Source: an uncultured Anaeroplasmataceae bacterium | Lineage (GTDB): Bacteria; Bacillota_I; Bacilli_A; Acholeplasmatales; Anaeroplasmataceae | Assembly (NCBI GenBank): GCA_947629825.1 | Contig: CANRFF010000003.1 | Location: 1 to 64,000 of the forward strand | Length of the DNA stretch: 64,000 nt | Direction of reading: 5' to 3' | Part shown: one piece after another, positions 34,745-43,098 of the stretch | Layout: each line of letters opens with the position of its first letter | How positions within the stretch are numbered: the stretch's first letter is position 1 | The notes under the pieces: model-generated | The model's database searches: none | Seen by the model: the letters and a program-made list of their open reading frames with translations, nothing else | Told to the model about the DNA's origin: nothing | Translations under genes and position numbers: made by a program

Positions 34745-36901
34745 ATGAAAAAGTATTTATGGATATTTTGTTTGCCATTCGTTCTGATGTTTGGTTTATG
34801 GTTATGTAGTTGTTCTTCCAAAGGAGTCGAAGGTCCCAAAGGAGATAAAGGGGATAAAGGAGATCCGGGAGAAATCGGAGAAGATTTTTATACCGCCAAT
34901 CCGCAAGGATTGATGTTTTATTTAATGGACGACGACACTTATGGTGTGGGAGTCGGCGGAGCGGGGTATCTGTCTACCATTACCATTCCGGAAACGTATG
35001 CCGATAAAAAAGTAACGACGATTGTAGAACACGGATTCGAAAATTCTTCCGTGGAAACATTGAAACTTCCGAGCGGAATCCGTTCGATCGGCGAATATGC
35101 TTTTGCGAATTGTGCGAAGTTAAGTTCGGTTTATTGCGGCGAAACCGAATGGAATTTGATTTTGGGTGAAACCGAAGTTCTGACGTCTGTGGAGAATGTT
35201 TCTTTCGGAACATCGTGTTTTGCGAACACGGATCTGCCGAGTGTTTCTTTTGCCGACGGAGATGAAGGGTCCAACATCAAAATCATTGTCAAAAACAATA
35301 ACGATTTATTTGATGCCATCGAGTATTCATTTGCGTTGAATACGGAAACGGATATTGTTTCTTCCGGAACGATTGAAAATATCGACAAGTCTTCCGTTAC
35401 GTATGAAGTCGATGCGAAAACGTATGGAAAATTTAAAAATTCAACGGTAAAATTATACAAATCGGAAAAAGAAGTGGCTTCTTTTTCTCCGACATCGGCC
35501 TATGCAGTCGCAGAGGAATATAATTTTGCGGAATTGAACGCAAGTTATCCGGTATTGGTGTTTACTTTGAAGTTGAAAGAAATCACCAAAGAAGGAACCA
35601 TTCCGACTTTTGTCAATCTGGACCGATTCAAAACATACGATTGGGATCATCTGATGTACAACGTCGACCGGATTCCGACGGTTGACAGAACCACGGCAAT
35701 TGAGGGCGGATTCCACACAATCAAGCATAAAATGGCTGAATATATCAAAGAACTTTATGAATTGAATCCCGATTCCAAGTTCAATTTGTATTGTGTGGAT
35801 AATTATCCGGAATTTATTCTGAAAATGTTTGTTGCCAATCGGATTCCCGAAGAAAACTGGACGGCTACGTTGTTGTCCGACGGGGTAGGTACCGCAGGGT
35901 TTTATTTGAAAAATGGTTTCGGAACCGTGGATGAGCCGATGAATAAATATTATGAAATGGTCGAAGAGTGGAAAAGAGTCAAGGAATATGTTTATGAAAA
36001 CGGCTATTCCGACGACGATATATTCAAAAATTTCAAATACACTCAAGAAACGTATTCGGTTTTGGGATACTATTCTTATGTGATTACCAAATTGGAACCG
36101 AATGTCCGCTGGATTGTCAATCGTCTGCGGGAAACCGAGAATTTAAAAGAAATCAATGAAAAAGATCCGTGGCTTGCGACAGATATCAGAAATACGGCGA
36201 TTTCCGAAGCAACCAATACGCTTCTTGAAAACCTTTCGGATACGGAACAGGCAGATTTCAAGAGAATGTATAAATTCAGCGATGATATGTTCTCGGTTGC
36301 GAAAGAACAGGATAAGAAAATCATGATTATTCTGGGGACGTCGTGGGAAAACGAAGGACAGGCTTTCTATGACTATATCAAAATGACGATGGAATATTAC
36401 GGAGATGACTATATCTATTATTATAAAGGACATCCGGGATACCCGACAGCCAACTATACGGAACGTAAAGAAATGTTGGATCGCTTGAACGAAGGGGATT
36501 CACAGATTATCGAACTGGATAATTCCATTGCGGCGGAAATCATTCTGTTTTATGAACCGAGCGTTTATTTGTGCGGTTGGCCTACGACGACGTTTTTGTC
36601 CGTTCAGTCTCCGCAAATGGCTTGTTCGTTGTTTAATACCACTCTTTCGGCTCAACCGAGTGAGTATGGTTCACTGATGGATATTTATATTTCCAAAATC
36701 GCAGACGAAAGTTCTCAATATCAGGATACCGATATTTCATTGGATTCCGAAAAACATTATTATGTAATGGAATTTAATCCGGTACAACAGGCTACGAACG
36801 GTTACGACAAGCATGAATTGGCGATTTACTGCGTCGAAGACCAAACGATTACTTATTATAAAAATCAAGGCGGAAATACTTATACCACAACCGACAAATA
36901 A
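34745..36901 (+). CDS. Lipoprotein with collagen-like, LRR and GT80-sialyltransferase-like domains
   Basis: A 718-residue secreted lipoprotein. The signal ends at L-C-S-C with Cys23 the likely lipidated residue. Residues 27-47 are seven Gly-X-Y triplets (GPKGDKGDKGDPGEIG), then a BspA-type leucine-rich repeat (residues ~100-125, LKLPSGIRSIGEYAFANC). The C-terminal ~430 residues resemble GT80 sialyltransferases (Pasteurella PmST1, Photobacterium): the D/E-D-G motif as S378-D379-G380 with the catalytic-base Asp kept; IILGTSWENEG (compare FTGTTTWEG); YIYYYKGHPG with H563-P564 (compare KIYFKGHPRGG); and YLCGWPTTTFLSV. The first acidic residue of the motif is Ser here. Photobacterium enzymes are lipoproteins too. 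CMP-sialate genes are not in the window, so donor and activity are unproven. Expressed from a poly-G promoter; RBS GAGGAG. Confidence 0.75.
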   Translation: MKKYLWIFCLPFVLMFGLWLCSCSSKGVEGPKGDKGDKGDPGEIGEDFYTANPQGLMFYLMDDDTYGVGVGGAGYLSTITIPETYADKKVTTIVEHGFENSSVETLKLPSGIRSIGEYAFANCAKLSSVYCGETEWNLILGETEVLTSVENVSFGTSCFANTDLPSVSFADGDEGSNIKIIVKNNNDLFDAIEYSFALNTETDIVSSGTIENIDKSSVTYEVDAKTYGKFKNSTVKLYKSEKEVASFSPTSAYAVAEEYNFAELNASYPVLVFTLKLKEITKEGTIPTFVNLDRFKTYDWDHLMYNVDRIPTVDRTTAIEGGFHTIKHKMAEYIKELYELNPDSKFNLYCVDNYPEFILKMFVANRIPEENWTATLLSDGVGTAGFYLKNGFGTVDEPMNKYYEMVEEWKRVKEYVYENGYSDDDIFKNFKYTQETYSVLGYYSYVITKLEPNVRWIVNRLRETENLKEINEKDPWLATDIRNTAISEATNTLLENLSDTEQADFKRMYKFSDDMFSVAKEQDKKIMIILGTSWENEGQAFYDYIKMTMEYYGDDYIYYYKGHPGYPTANYTERKEMLDRLNEGDSQIIELDNSIAAEIILFYEPSVYLCGWPTTTFLSVQSPQMACSLFNTTLSAQPSEYGSLMDIYISKIADESSQYQDTDISLDSEKHYYVMEFNPVQQATNGYDKHELAIYCVEDQTITYYKNQGGNTYTTTDK

Positions 36902-36927
36902 AGCCGGAATCACGAAAAAGATTTTCG

Positions 36928-36973
36928 AAAAGAATACGTAAGATGCGAAAAGGTCTTGGGTATTCTTTTTTTT
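36928..36973 (+). terminator. Terminator after the GT80-like lipoprotein gene
   Basis: AAAAGAATAC pairs with GTATTCTTTT, with an inner AAGA/TCTT stem, followed by Ts. Confidence 0.75.
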
Positions 36974-37068
36974 ATGATTGGAAAAGGGATGCGAATTTAG
37001 CGTAATTCGGTCGATGAACATTCTTTTGGCAGATTCATTACGAGAATCGACAACATAGGACATTCAAC

Positions 37069-37098
37069 TTGACTTTTTCACAGGGGGGGGGGTATAAT
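37069..37098 (+). promoter_or_regulatory. Poly-G promoter 2 (candidate phase-variable)
   Basis: TTGACT at 37069-37074 and TATAAT at 37093-37098 with an 18-base spacer holding ten Gs (37083-37092). Loss of one G gives 17. It lies 140 bases ahead of the CDP-sugar operon. Confidence 0.85.
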
Positions 37099-37145
37099 CG
37101 AAGTTGTCGGAATGGATTTTATTTTTCTCTGAAGAGAAATAATGA

Positions 37146-37174
37146 TTGTAAAAGAGTATAAAAATTGATATAAT
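37146..37174 (+). promoter_or_regulatory. Second, conventional promoter of the CDP-sugar operon
   Basis: TTGTAA, 17 bases, TATAAT, downstream of the poly-G promoter. It could give a fixed basal level while the poly-G promoter adds a switchable one. A small hairpin TTTCTC-TGAA-GAGAAA lies just before it. Confidence 0.65.
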
Positions 37175-37237
37175 ATTTAAAAATAATGGAGCGTTGGGAA
37201 TTAAAGACCATAGGACAAAGAAGAAAGCGAGATTATT

Positions 37238-38290
37238 ATGTTGAATTTATCGTTTTATAAAGGAAAAAAAGTATTGCTGACGGGACATACGGGTTTTAAA
37301 GGAACATGGTTGACGAAAATATTGGTTCAAAACGGAGCCATTGTACTGGGATATTCTTTGAATCCGCCGACGGAACCGAATCTTTTTACGTTATCCAAGG
37401 TGGAAAACTCCATTCGCTCCGTCATCGGTGATGTTCGGGATTATGAGCATTTGAAAAAAGTTTTCGATGAATTCCAACCGGAAATCGTGATGCATTTGGC
37501 AGCACAACCGTTGGTCAGGGATTCTTATCGGGAACCGAAATATACGTATGAAACCAATGTTTTGGGGACAGTCAATATTTTGGAATGCGTCAGACAGACA
37601 CCGTCGGTGAAAAGTTTTTTGAATGTGACGACCGATAAAGTTTATTTGAATGACGATATTCCGGATCATCCTTTTCGGGAAGATGAGGCACTGGACGGCT
37701 ACGACCCTTACAGCAATTCCAAATCTTGTAGCGAACTGGTAACGCACAGTTATAAAAAATCGTTTTTTGCGGATCGGGATTGCAGTATTTCCACGGCCAG
37801 AGCGGGAAATGTGATCGGCGGAGGAGATTTTGCGAAAGACAGAATCATTCCGGATTGTATTCGGTCGGTGGAAGCGGGACGGGAAATCATTGTTCGGAAT
37901 CCATTGTCCACCAGACCGTATCAACACGTGTTGGAACCGCTCTATATTTATTTGGATATTTGTCAAAAACAATATGAAAATAAACAATTCGAGGGATACT
38001 ATAATATCGGACCGGACGATTGCGATTGTGTAACGACGGGAGATTTGGTGGATCTTTTTTGCAAGGCGTGGGGAAATGTTCGTTGGAAAAATCAAAATGA
38101 CGGGGGTCCTCATGAAGCGGCTTTTTTGAAATTGGATAACTCCAAAATCAAAAAAGTATTCGGATGGAAGCCGAGATGGCACATTGAAAAGACGATGGAA
38201 CAAATCGTGGCGTTCACCAAGGTATATTTGAAAAACAAAGAAATGATCCCGGAAGAGATGGAAAGAGAAATCAAAGAATTTTTCAAATAA
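37238..38290 (+). CDS. rfbG: CDP-glucose 4,6-dehydratase
   Basis: A 350-residue extended short-chain dehydrogenase: the cofactor loop LLTGHTGFKGTWL, MHLAAQPLVRDSY, NVTTDKVY, the active-site YSNSK in GYDPYSNSKSCSE, and RAGNVIGGGDFAKDRIIPD, which are hallmarks of RfbG rather than RmlB. It turns CDP-glucose into CDP-4-keto-6-deoxyglucose. The partner cytidylyltransferase RfbF is not in the window. Leads a three-gene run (TPP enzyme and epimerase/reductase follow at short gaps). The ribosome binding site is weak (GCGAG). Confidence 0.9.
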   Translation: MLNLSFYKGKKVLLTGHTGFKGTWLTKILVQNGAIVLGYSLNPPTEPNLFTLSKVENSIRSVIGDVRDYEHLKKVFDEFQPEIVMHLAAQPLVRDSYREPKYTYETNVLGTVNILECVRQTPSVKSFLNVTTDKVYLNDDIPDHPFREDEALDGYDPYSNSKSCSELVTHSYKKSFFADRDCSISTARAGNVIGGGDFAKDRIIPDCIRSVEAGREIIVRNPLSTRPYQHVLEPLYIYLDICQKQYENKQFEGYYNIGPDDCDCVTTGDLVDLFCKAWGNVRWKNQNDGGPHEAAFLKLDNSKIKKVFGWKPRWHIEKTMEQIVAFTKVYLKNKEMIPEEMEREIKEFFK

Positions 38291-38313
38291 AAAAATAGAA
38301 GAGGAGAAAAGCA

Positions 38314-40149
38314 ATGAAAAAAAGAGTAGCGGATTATTTTGGCGAATATCTCGTCAAACAGGGAATTACGACAGACTTTACTTTGCCGGGTGGCGGAGCG
38401 ATGCATTTGGATGATGCGTTTGCCCATACCGACGGAATGACGTGTATTTTCGTTCAGCATGAGCAATCTGCGGCGATTGCGGCGGAATCTTTTGCGAGAC
38501 TTCACAATCAGATTCCGGTGGTTTGTGTTACGACGGGTCCCGGCGGAACCAATACATTGACGGGAGTCGTGGGAGCATGGTTGGATTCGATTCCGATGTT
38601 GATTATTTCCGGACAAGTTCGTTATGCGACGACCGCCAGAGCGGCAAAAGTCGGTGTTCGGGCGATGGGAGATCAGGAATTCGATATTACGAAAGTGGTA
38701 GCGCCGATGACCAAATATGCCGAAATGATTGCGGAGCCGAAAATGGCGATGTATCATTTGGAAAAAGCATTGTTCTTGGCGAAAAACGGCAGACCGGGTC
38801 CGTCTTGGGTCGATGTTCCTTTGGATGTTCAGAGTGCGATGATGGAAGAAAAAGATTTCATCCATTTCGATCCGGTCAAAGAAGGATATGTTCGGGAATA
38901 CGATGTCGATGAAGCGACGGTTCGCAAGGTTGTGGAATTGGTTTCCAAAGCCAAACGACCGGTGTTCAATGCCGGTAACGGAATTCGGATTGCCGACAGT
39001 CATTCGGAATTTTTGGAAGCGGTTCGCTTGTTGGATATTCCGGTAGTTACGGGATGGGACAGCATTGATTTGATTGCCGATGCCGATCCGCATTATGTCG
39101 GTCGTGCCGGAATTATGGGAGATCGTCCGGGAAATTGGGCGGTTCAAAACAGCGATTTGTTACTGTCTGTCGGATCTCGGTTGGGAGTTCGTCAAGTCGG
39201 ATACAATAAAGATACGTGGGCAAGAGAATCATTTGTCATAATGGTAGATATCGACGATGCCGAATTGAAGAAACCGTCGATTCATGTGGAAATGCCGATT
39301 TGTGCCGATGCGAAAAAATTTTTGCAGAAACTGAATGCCGTATTGAAAACCGAAAAAGTCGCACCGCACAACGATTGGAATCAGATTTGCCAGAAATGGA
39401 AGAAAGATTATCCTGTGGTTCAGCCGAAGCATTATGCGAAAGCGCCACTGGCCAATGTATATTGTTTTATTAAAGAATTGAGCCGAAGATTACCGGAAAA
39501 TAAAATTACGGTTGTGGGAAACGGATCTGCCTGTGTGGTCGGAAGTCATGGCTATGAGATCAAAAACGGACAACGTTTCATTATCAACAGCGGAGCGGCA
39601 AGTATGGGATATGACTTGCCTGCGGCCATCGGTGCGGCGTTTGCTTCCAAAGAAGAAATCATTTGCTTGTCGGGAGACGGTTCCATTCAGATGAATTTAC
39701 AGGAATTGCAAACGATTGTACATCATCATCTGCCGATTAAAATTTTCGTGATCAATAACGACGGATATCATTCCATGAGACAAACCGAAAGTAATTTGTT
39801 CCCGGAACATACGATGTTCGGAGTCGGGCCTCACGACAGTTATGATTTGTCGTTCCCGTCGATGAAAAAGATTGCGAAAGCCTACGGAATCCCTTATGTT
39901 GCGATTTCCAATAACGACGAAATGAAAAAATTGGATCGTATTTTGGCAACTCCGGGATATATGATGATTGAAATTTTTGTGGACAGAGAACAGAAATTCG
40001 AACCGAAATCCGCAACGAAGAAATACGAGGACGGAACGCTTGTTTCTCCTCCGCTGGAGGACTTGGCACCGTTTTTACCTCGGGAAGAATTACAGAAAAT
40101 TATGATTATTCCGCTATTGGAAGACAGTAATCCGTTATTGAAGGATTAA
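38314..40149 (+). CDS. Thiamine diphosphate-dependent enzyme (acetolactate synthase/YerE-like)
   Basis: A 611-residue enzyme of the IlvB fold: the catalytic Glu in VQHEQSAAIAAESFAR, TTGPGGTNTLTG, SGQVRYATTAR, and the TPP-binding CLSGDGSIQMNLQEL...VINNDGY. Acetolactate synthases have the same plan, but the neighbours point to sugar work. YerE in yersiniose biosynthesis is a TPP enzyme that adds a two-carbon unit from pyruvate to a CDP-4-keto sugar, and is commonly encoded beside RfbG. The CDP-3,6-dideoxy enzymes (E1/E3) of the yersiniose pathway are absent here, so the acceptor could be the 3-hydroxy sugar. A GAGGAG ribosome binding site supports the start. Confidence 0.82.
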   Translation: MKKRVADYFGEYLVKQGITTDFTLPGGGAMHLDDAFAHTDGMTCIFVQHEQSAAIAAESFARLHNQIPVVCVTTGPGGTNTLTGVVGAWLDSIPMLIISGQVRYATTARAAKVGVRAMGDQEFDITKVVAPMTKYAEMIAEPKMAMYHLEKALFLAKNGRPGPSWVDVPLDVQSAMMEEKDFIHFDPVKEGYVREYDVDEATVRKVVELVSKAKRPVFNAGNGIRIADSHSEFLEAVRLLDIPVVTGWDSIDLIADADPHYVGRAGIMGDRPGNWAVQNSDLLLSVGSRLGVRQVGYNKDTWARESFVIMVDIDDAELKKPSIHVEMPICADAKKFLQKLNAVLKTEKVAPHNDWNQICQKWKKDYPVVQPKHYAKAPLANVYCFIKELSRRLPENKITVVGNGSACVVGSHGYEIKNGQRFIINSGAASMGYDLPAAIGAAFASKEEIICLSGDGSIQMNLQELQTIVHHHLPIKIFVINNDGYHSMRQTESNLFPEHTMFGVGPHDSYDLSFPSMKKIAKAYGIPYVAISNNDEMKKLDRILATPGYMMIEIFVDREQKFEPKSATKKYEDGTLVSPPLEDLAPFLPREELQKIMIIPLLEDSNPLLKD

Positions 40150-40153
40150 ATTT

Positions 40154-41074
40154 ATGAAACTGAAAAATGTAGTGATTACAGGTCCGACGGGGGCTGTCGG
40201 AGTGGCGTTGATTCGGGAATTATTGAATCACGGAAGCACGGTGTATGCCGTTTGCCATAAGAATTCCAAACGAATCGGCAACATTCCTTCCTCCGAAAAA
40301 GTTCATATTGTGGAATGCAATCTGGATTCCATCGGGGATTTGGTTGATATGATTCCGCATTCGATCGATGCTTTTTATCATTTTGCATGGGACGGAACTT
40401 ACGGACAATCCAGAAACGACGCCGAAACGCAATGCCGGAATATCGTCGATTCGATGGAAGCCTGTCGGGTGGCCAAAGAATTGGGATGCAAAGTGTTTGT
40501 CGGGGCCGGTTCCCAAAGCGAATACGGACCGTCCGATCGGATGAAAGGCCCCAAAGACGTTTGTCTGCCGGATAATTTCTACGGGGCTGCCAAACTGGCG
40601 ACGTCACAAATGACGAGAGTCTATTGTAAGCAAAACGGAATTCGACACATCTGGTGTAGAATTTTCAGTCTGTTCGGTCCTTGTGACGGAGAATATACGA
40701 TGATTATGTCTTCGATTCGCAAAATGCTTCATAAAGAAGTATGCGATTTTACAAAGGGAGAACAAATTTGGGATTATATTTATTCGAAAGATGCGGCGAA
40801 AGCCTTTCGCTTGGTCGGACAGCGGGGAATTGACGGAAGCGTTTATTGTTTTGCGTCCGGTCAGACCCGCCGTTTGAAAGAGTATATCGAATCGATGCAT
40901 CAGATTGTGAATCCGGACTGTGAAATCCGGTTCGGTACGATTCCGTATTATGAACATCAGGCGATGAATCTGACGGCCGATATTTCGAATTTGAAAAAGG
41001 ATACCGGCTTCGAACCGTCTTATACGTTTGAAGAGGGTATCGTCGATTTATTGAAAGAATTAACGCAGAAATAA
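40154..41074 (+). CDS. NAD-dependent epimerase/reductase of the sugar operon
   Basis: A 306-residue extended short-chain dehydrogenase: the nucleotide loop VITGPTGAVG, FYHFAWDGTYG, FVGAGSQSEYGP, and the active YxxxK in NFYGAAK. It starts 4 bases after the TPP enzyme stop, so it is the same operon. It probably reduces or epimerises the product of the two previous enzymes (YerF has that role in yersiniose), but a plain epimerase role remains possible. No clear ribosome binding site ahead of the ATG (40154), consistent with coupling. Confidence 0.85.
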   Translation: MKLKNVVITGPTGAVGVALIRELLNHGSTVYAVCHKNSKRIGNIPSSEKVHIVECNLDSIGDLVDMIPHSIDAFYHFAWDGTYGQSRNDAETQCRNIVDSMEACRVAKELGCKVFVGAGSQSEYGPSDRMKGPKDVCLPDNFYGAAKLATSQMTRVYCKQNGIRHIWCRIFSLFGPCDGEYTMIMSSIRKMLHKEVCDFTKGEQIWDYIYSKDAAKAFRLVGQRGIDGSVYCFASGQTRRLKEYIESMHQIVNPDCEIRFGTIPYYEHQAMNLTADISNLKKDTGFEPSYTFEEGIVDLLKELTQK

Positions 41075-41130
41075 GGAAAAGTTTTTCCTTATTTTTGATT
41101 GTAAAAGGCGGTACAGAATGGAGGGACAAA

Positions 41131-43098
41131 ATGAAAAACTTGGTAAAAAACAAAATCTATATCATTCTACTCATATTAACTGTCGTTCTTTTTGTCGATA
41201 AAATTCTTAATGTGTTATCTGTTCGGGATTTTATTTTGGTAAATCCATCTTCCGTTTTATCTGTTACCGACGGATTTCAATGGAATTTATGGTATTTATT
41301 GTTGATGAAAATCTGCTCTTTGAATACAACTTTCGGAGCAATATTGTATGTGATTGTTGATGTATTGTGTATCGATTTTTCCGTCATTGCACTATTGTAT
41401 CTTGGAAAAGTCAAAAATTTGTCCGGAGAAAAGAAAACTCTTTATCAACTGATTGTGTTTTTGTTTTACGGATTTCATCTGTTTTTGGGTGTTCGTGAAA
41501 CATTGAGTCTGGATTTGTTTGTTGCGATATTTATCGGAATGTTTTTGCTTCGATTTTATCACACCGAGTCCAAAAAAGTCTTTTGGACGTTATGGGGCAT
41601 CAAACTGGTACTCATCGTTACGACGTTTCATTTTTTATATCTTTCGTTTCTCATATTCGATTTCATTGAGGTATGGAAACGGAAAAAGAAACCGATTTTG
41701 TGGATTCCGGAGTTGTTGTGTTTCGGCGTCGGACTTTCTCTGCTGATTTTGTCGGGATTCAAATTACAAATCGATTGGAATCGTTGGATCGGATATTGTT
41801 ATTTATCTTTGATTCCGAACGTGCCGATTTTGAAAAATTTCGAATTGTTGACATATATTGTGTTTTTTGTTGCGTATGTCTGGTTGATTGTTATTTGGGG
41901 ATGTTCGCTGAACGAAAGAAGCGAAGAGTTCTGGATGGGAATTTGCAGTATGATTTTATGTTTTTTGATGGTACTGTTCATTCCGATGGATTCCTGGTTT
42001 TACAAAAGCGAAACGATTTATGTCTATTGTTCTTTGGCGTATGTGGGGATTTTTGCACTGACGGCGGTCAGCGGGACGTATCATTCTTTGGGCAATACTT
42101 ATTTTAATCTTCGTTTTTTCCGATATGGAATATGTGCGTTGTTGGGAATTTTCTGTTTTGTTAATGTCTGGAACGAAGAAAAACATTCTTTCGCCGATCA
42201 GGTTTATTATGCCGTATCGTATGATATCGATTCTTTAAAAGAAATCAACGGAAAAAATATTTTCGGATATTCCAACTACGAATTGAGAAATCAGCCCGAA
42301 TTGTATGCCGAATATGCCGAAAAGTATCGGGTGGTTTATGATGTGGACCGAAACTATCAGACGGAACATACGGCTTCTTGGAAGCGGGGATTTTTAAGAT
42401 ATGACGGAATGGCTTGTGTTGCCGAAGGATATTCCGTTATCGAATATTACGGAGCCACCCAACTTCTTTATGCGGATTTTGCATTTGATAAAAAAATGAT
42501 CGGAAACTATTATTTGGTGGTGAAAATCAATAACGAAGTGGTGGAATCTTCTTTGATTCAAAGCGAAAGTTTCAAAAGGACATACGACTTATTCGAACAT
42601 TATTGGGGAAGAACGCTTTTTGTTTCTTTGATTATCGAAAATGAGCAGCATCAGATTTATGACGGAGAATATAAAATCAATTATCTGTATATGTATCAAC
42701 ACGAAAATCCGAGTCTGACGGATTTGAGACACGGTACCATTTTGAATGGAATCTGGGCAGAGTCCTGGAAAGAATTCTATACGCACAACGAAGGATCGTT
42801 TTTGATGAATTGCGCAGCAGATGAGATCTGGATCGAATATCATATTTTGTCTCATATCGATATCAATAATTTTCATCATCGACTTCGGGTTTTTGTCGGC
42901 AATCAAACGGTATATGATGCCGTTCTCGACCCTTTGAAAACCAATATTCATTTCAAATTTCAAAGTAAGAAACCATTGAACAGAGTCTATGAAATCCGAT
43001 TGGTCATCGATGACGGCGGTTTGAATCTGGATGCTCCGTGGGGGATTGAAAATATTTATGTAAAGGAGAATTACAATGTTGAAAACACTGAAAAATAA
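41131..43098 (+). CDS. Multi-spanning membrane protein with C-terminal beta-rich domain
   Basis: I do not recognise a named family. The 655-residue protein has about ten to twelve membrane segments in its first ~360 residues and a C-terminal ~290-residue outside domain rich in beta strands (GYSVIEYYGATQLLYADFAFD, MNCAADEIWIEYHILSH). That plan resembles GT-C glycosyltransferases with an extracytoplasmic domain, and the next genes share it. The start at 41131 has GGAGGG; an ATG at 41095 does not. It overlaps the next gene by 23 bases. It follows the CDP-sugar operon after 56 bases with no terminator seen, so it is likely co-transcribed from the poly-G promoter 2 region. Confidence 0.75.
   Translation: MKNLVKNKIYIILLILTVVLFVDKILNVLSVRDFILVNPSSVLSVTDGFQWNLWYLLLMKICSLNTTFGAILYVIVDVLCIDFSVIALLYLGKVKNLSGEKKTLYQLIVFLFYGFHLFLGVRETLSLDLFVAIFIGMFLLRFYHTESKKVFWTLWGIKLVLIVTTFHFLYLSFLIFDFIEVWKRKKKPILWIPELLCFGVGLSLLILSGFKLQIDWNRWIGYCYLSLIPNVPILKNFELLTYIVFFVAYVWLIVIWGCSLNERSEEFWMGICSMILCFLMVLFIPMDSWFYKSETIYVYCSLAYVGIFALTAVSGTYHSLGNTYFNLRFFRYGICALLGIFCFVNVWNEEKHSFADQVYYAVSYDIDSLKEINGKNIFGYSNYELRNQPELYAEYAEKYRVVYDVDRNYQTEHTASWKRGFLRYDGMACVAEGYSVIEYYGATQLLYADFAFDKKMIGNYYLVVKINNEVVESSLIQSESFKRTYDLFEHYWGRTLFVSLIIENEQHQIYDGEYKINYLYMYQHENPSLTDLRHGTILNGIWAESWKEFYTHNEGSFLMNCAADEIWIEYHILSHIDINNFHHRLRVFVGNQTVYDAVLDPLKTNIHFKFQSKKPLNRVYEIRLVIDDGGLNLDAPWGIENIYVKENYNVENTEK

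Noticed and set aside
38314-40149. ilvB acetolactate synthase for branched-chain amino acids
   Set aside because: No ilvN, ilvC or leu genes are near; the position between RfbG and an epimerase fits sugar branching better. It cannot be fully excluded by sequence reading alone.
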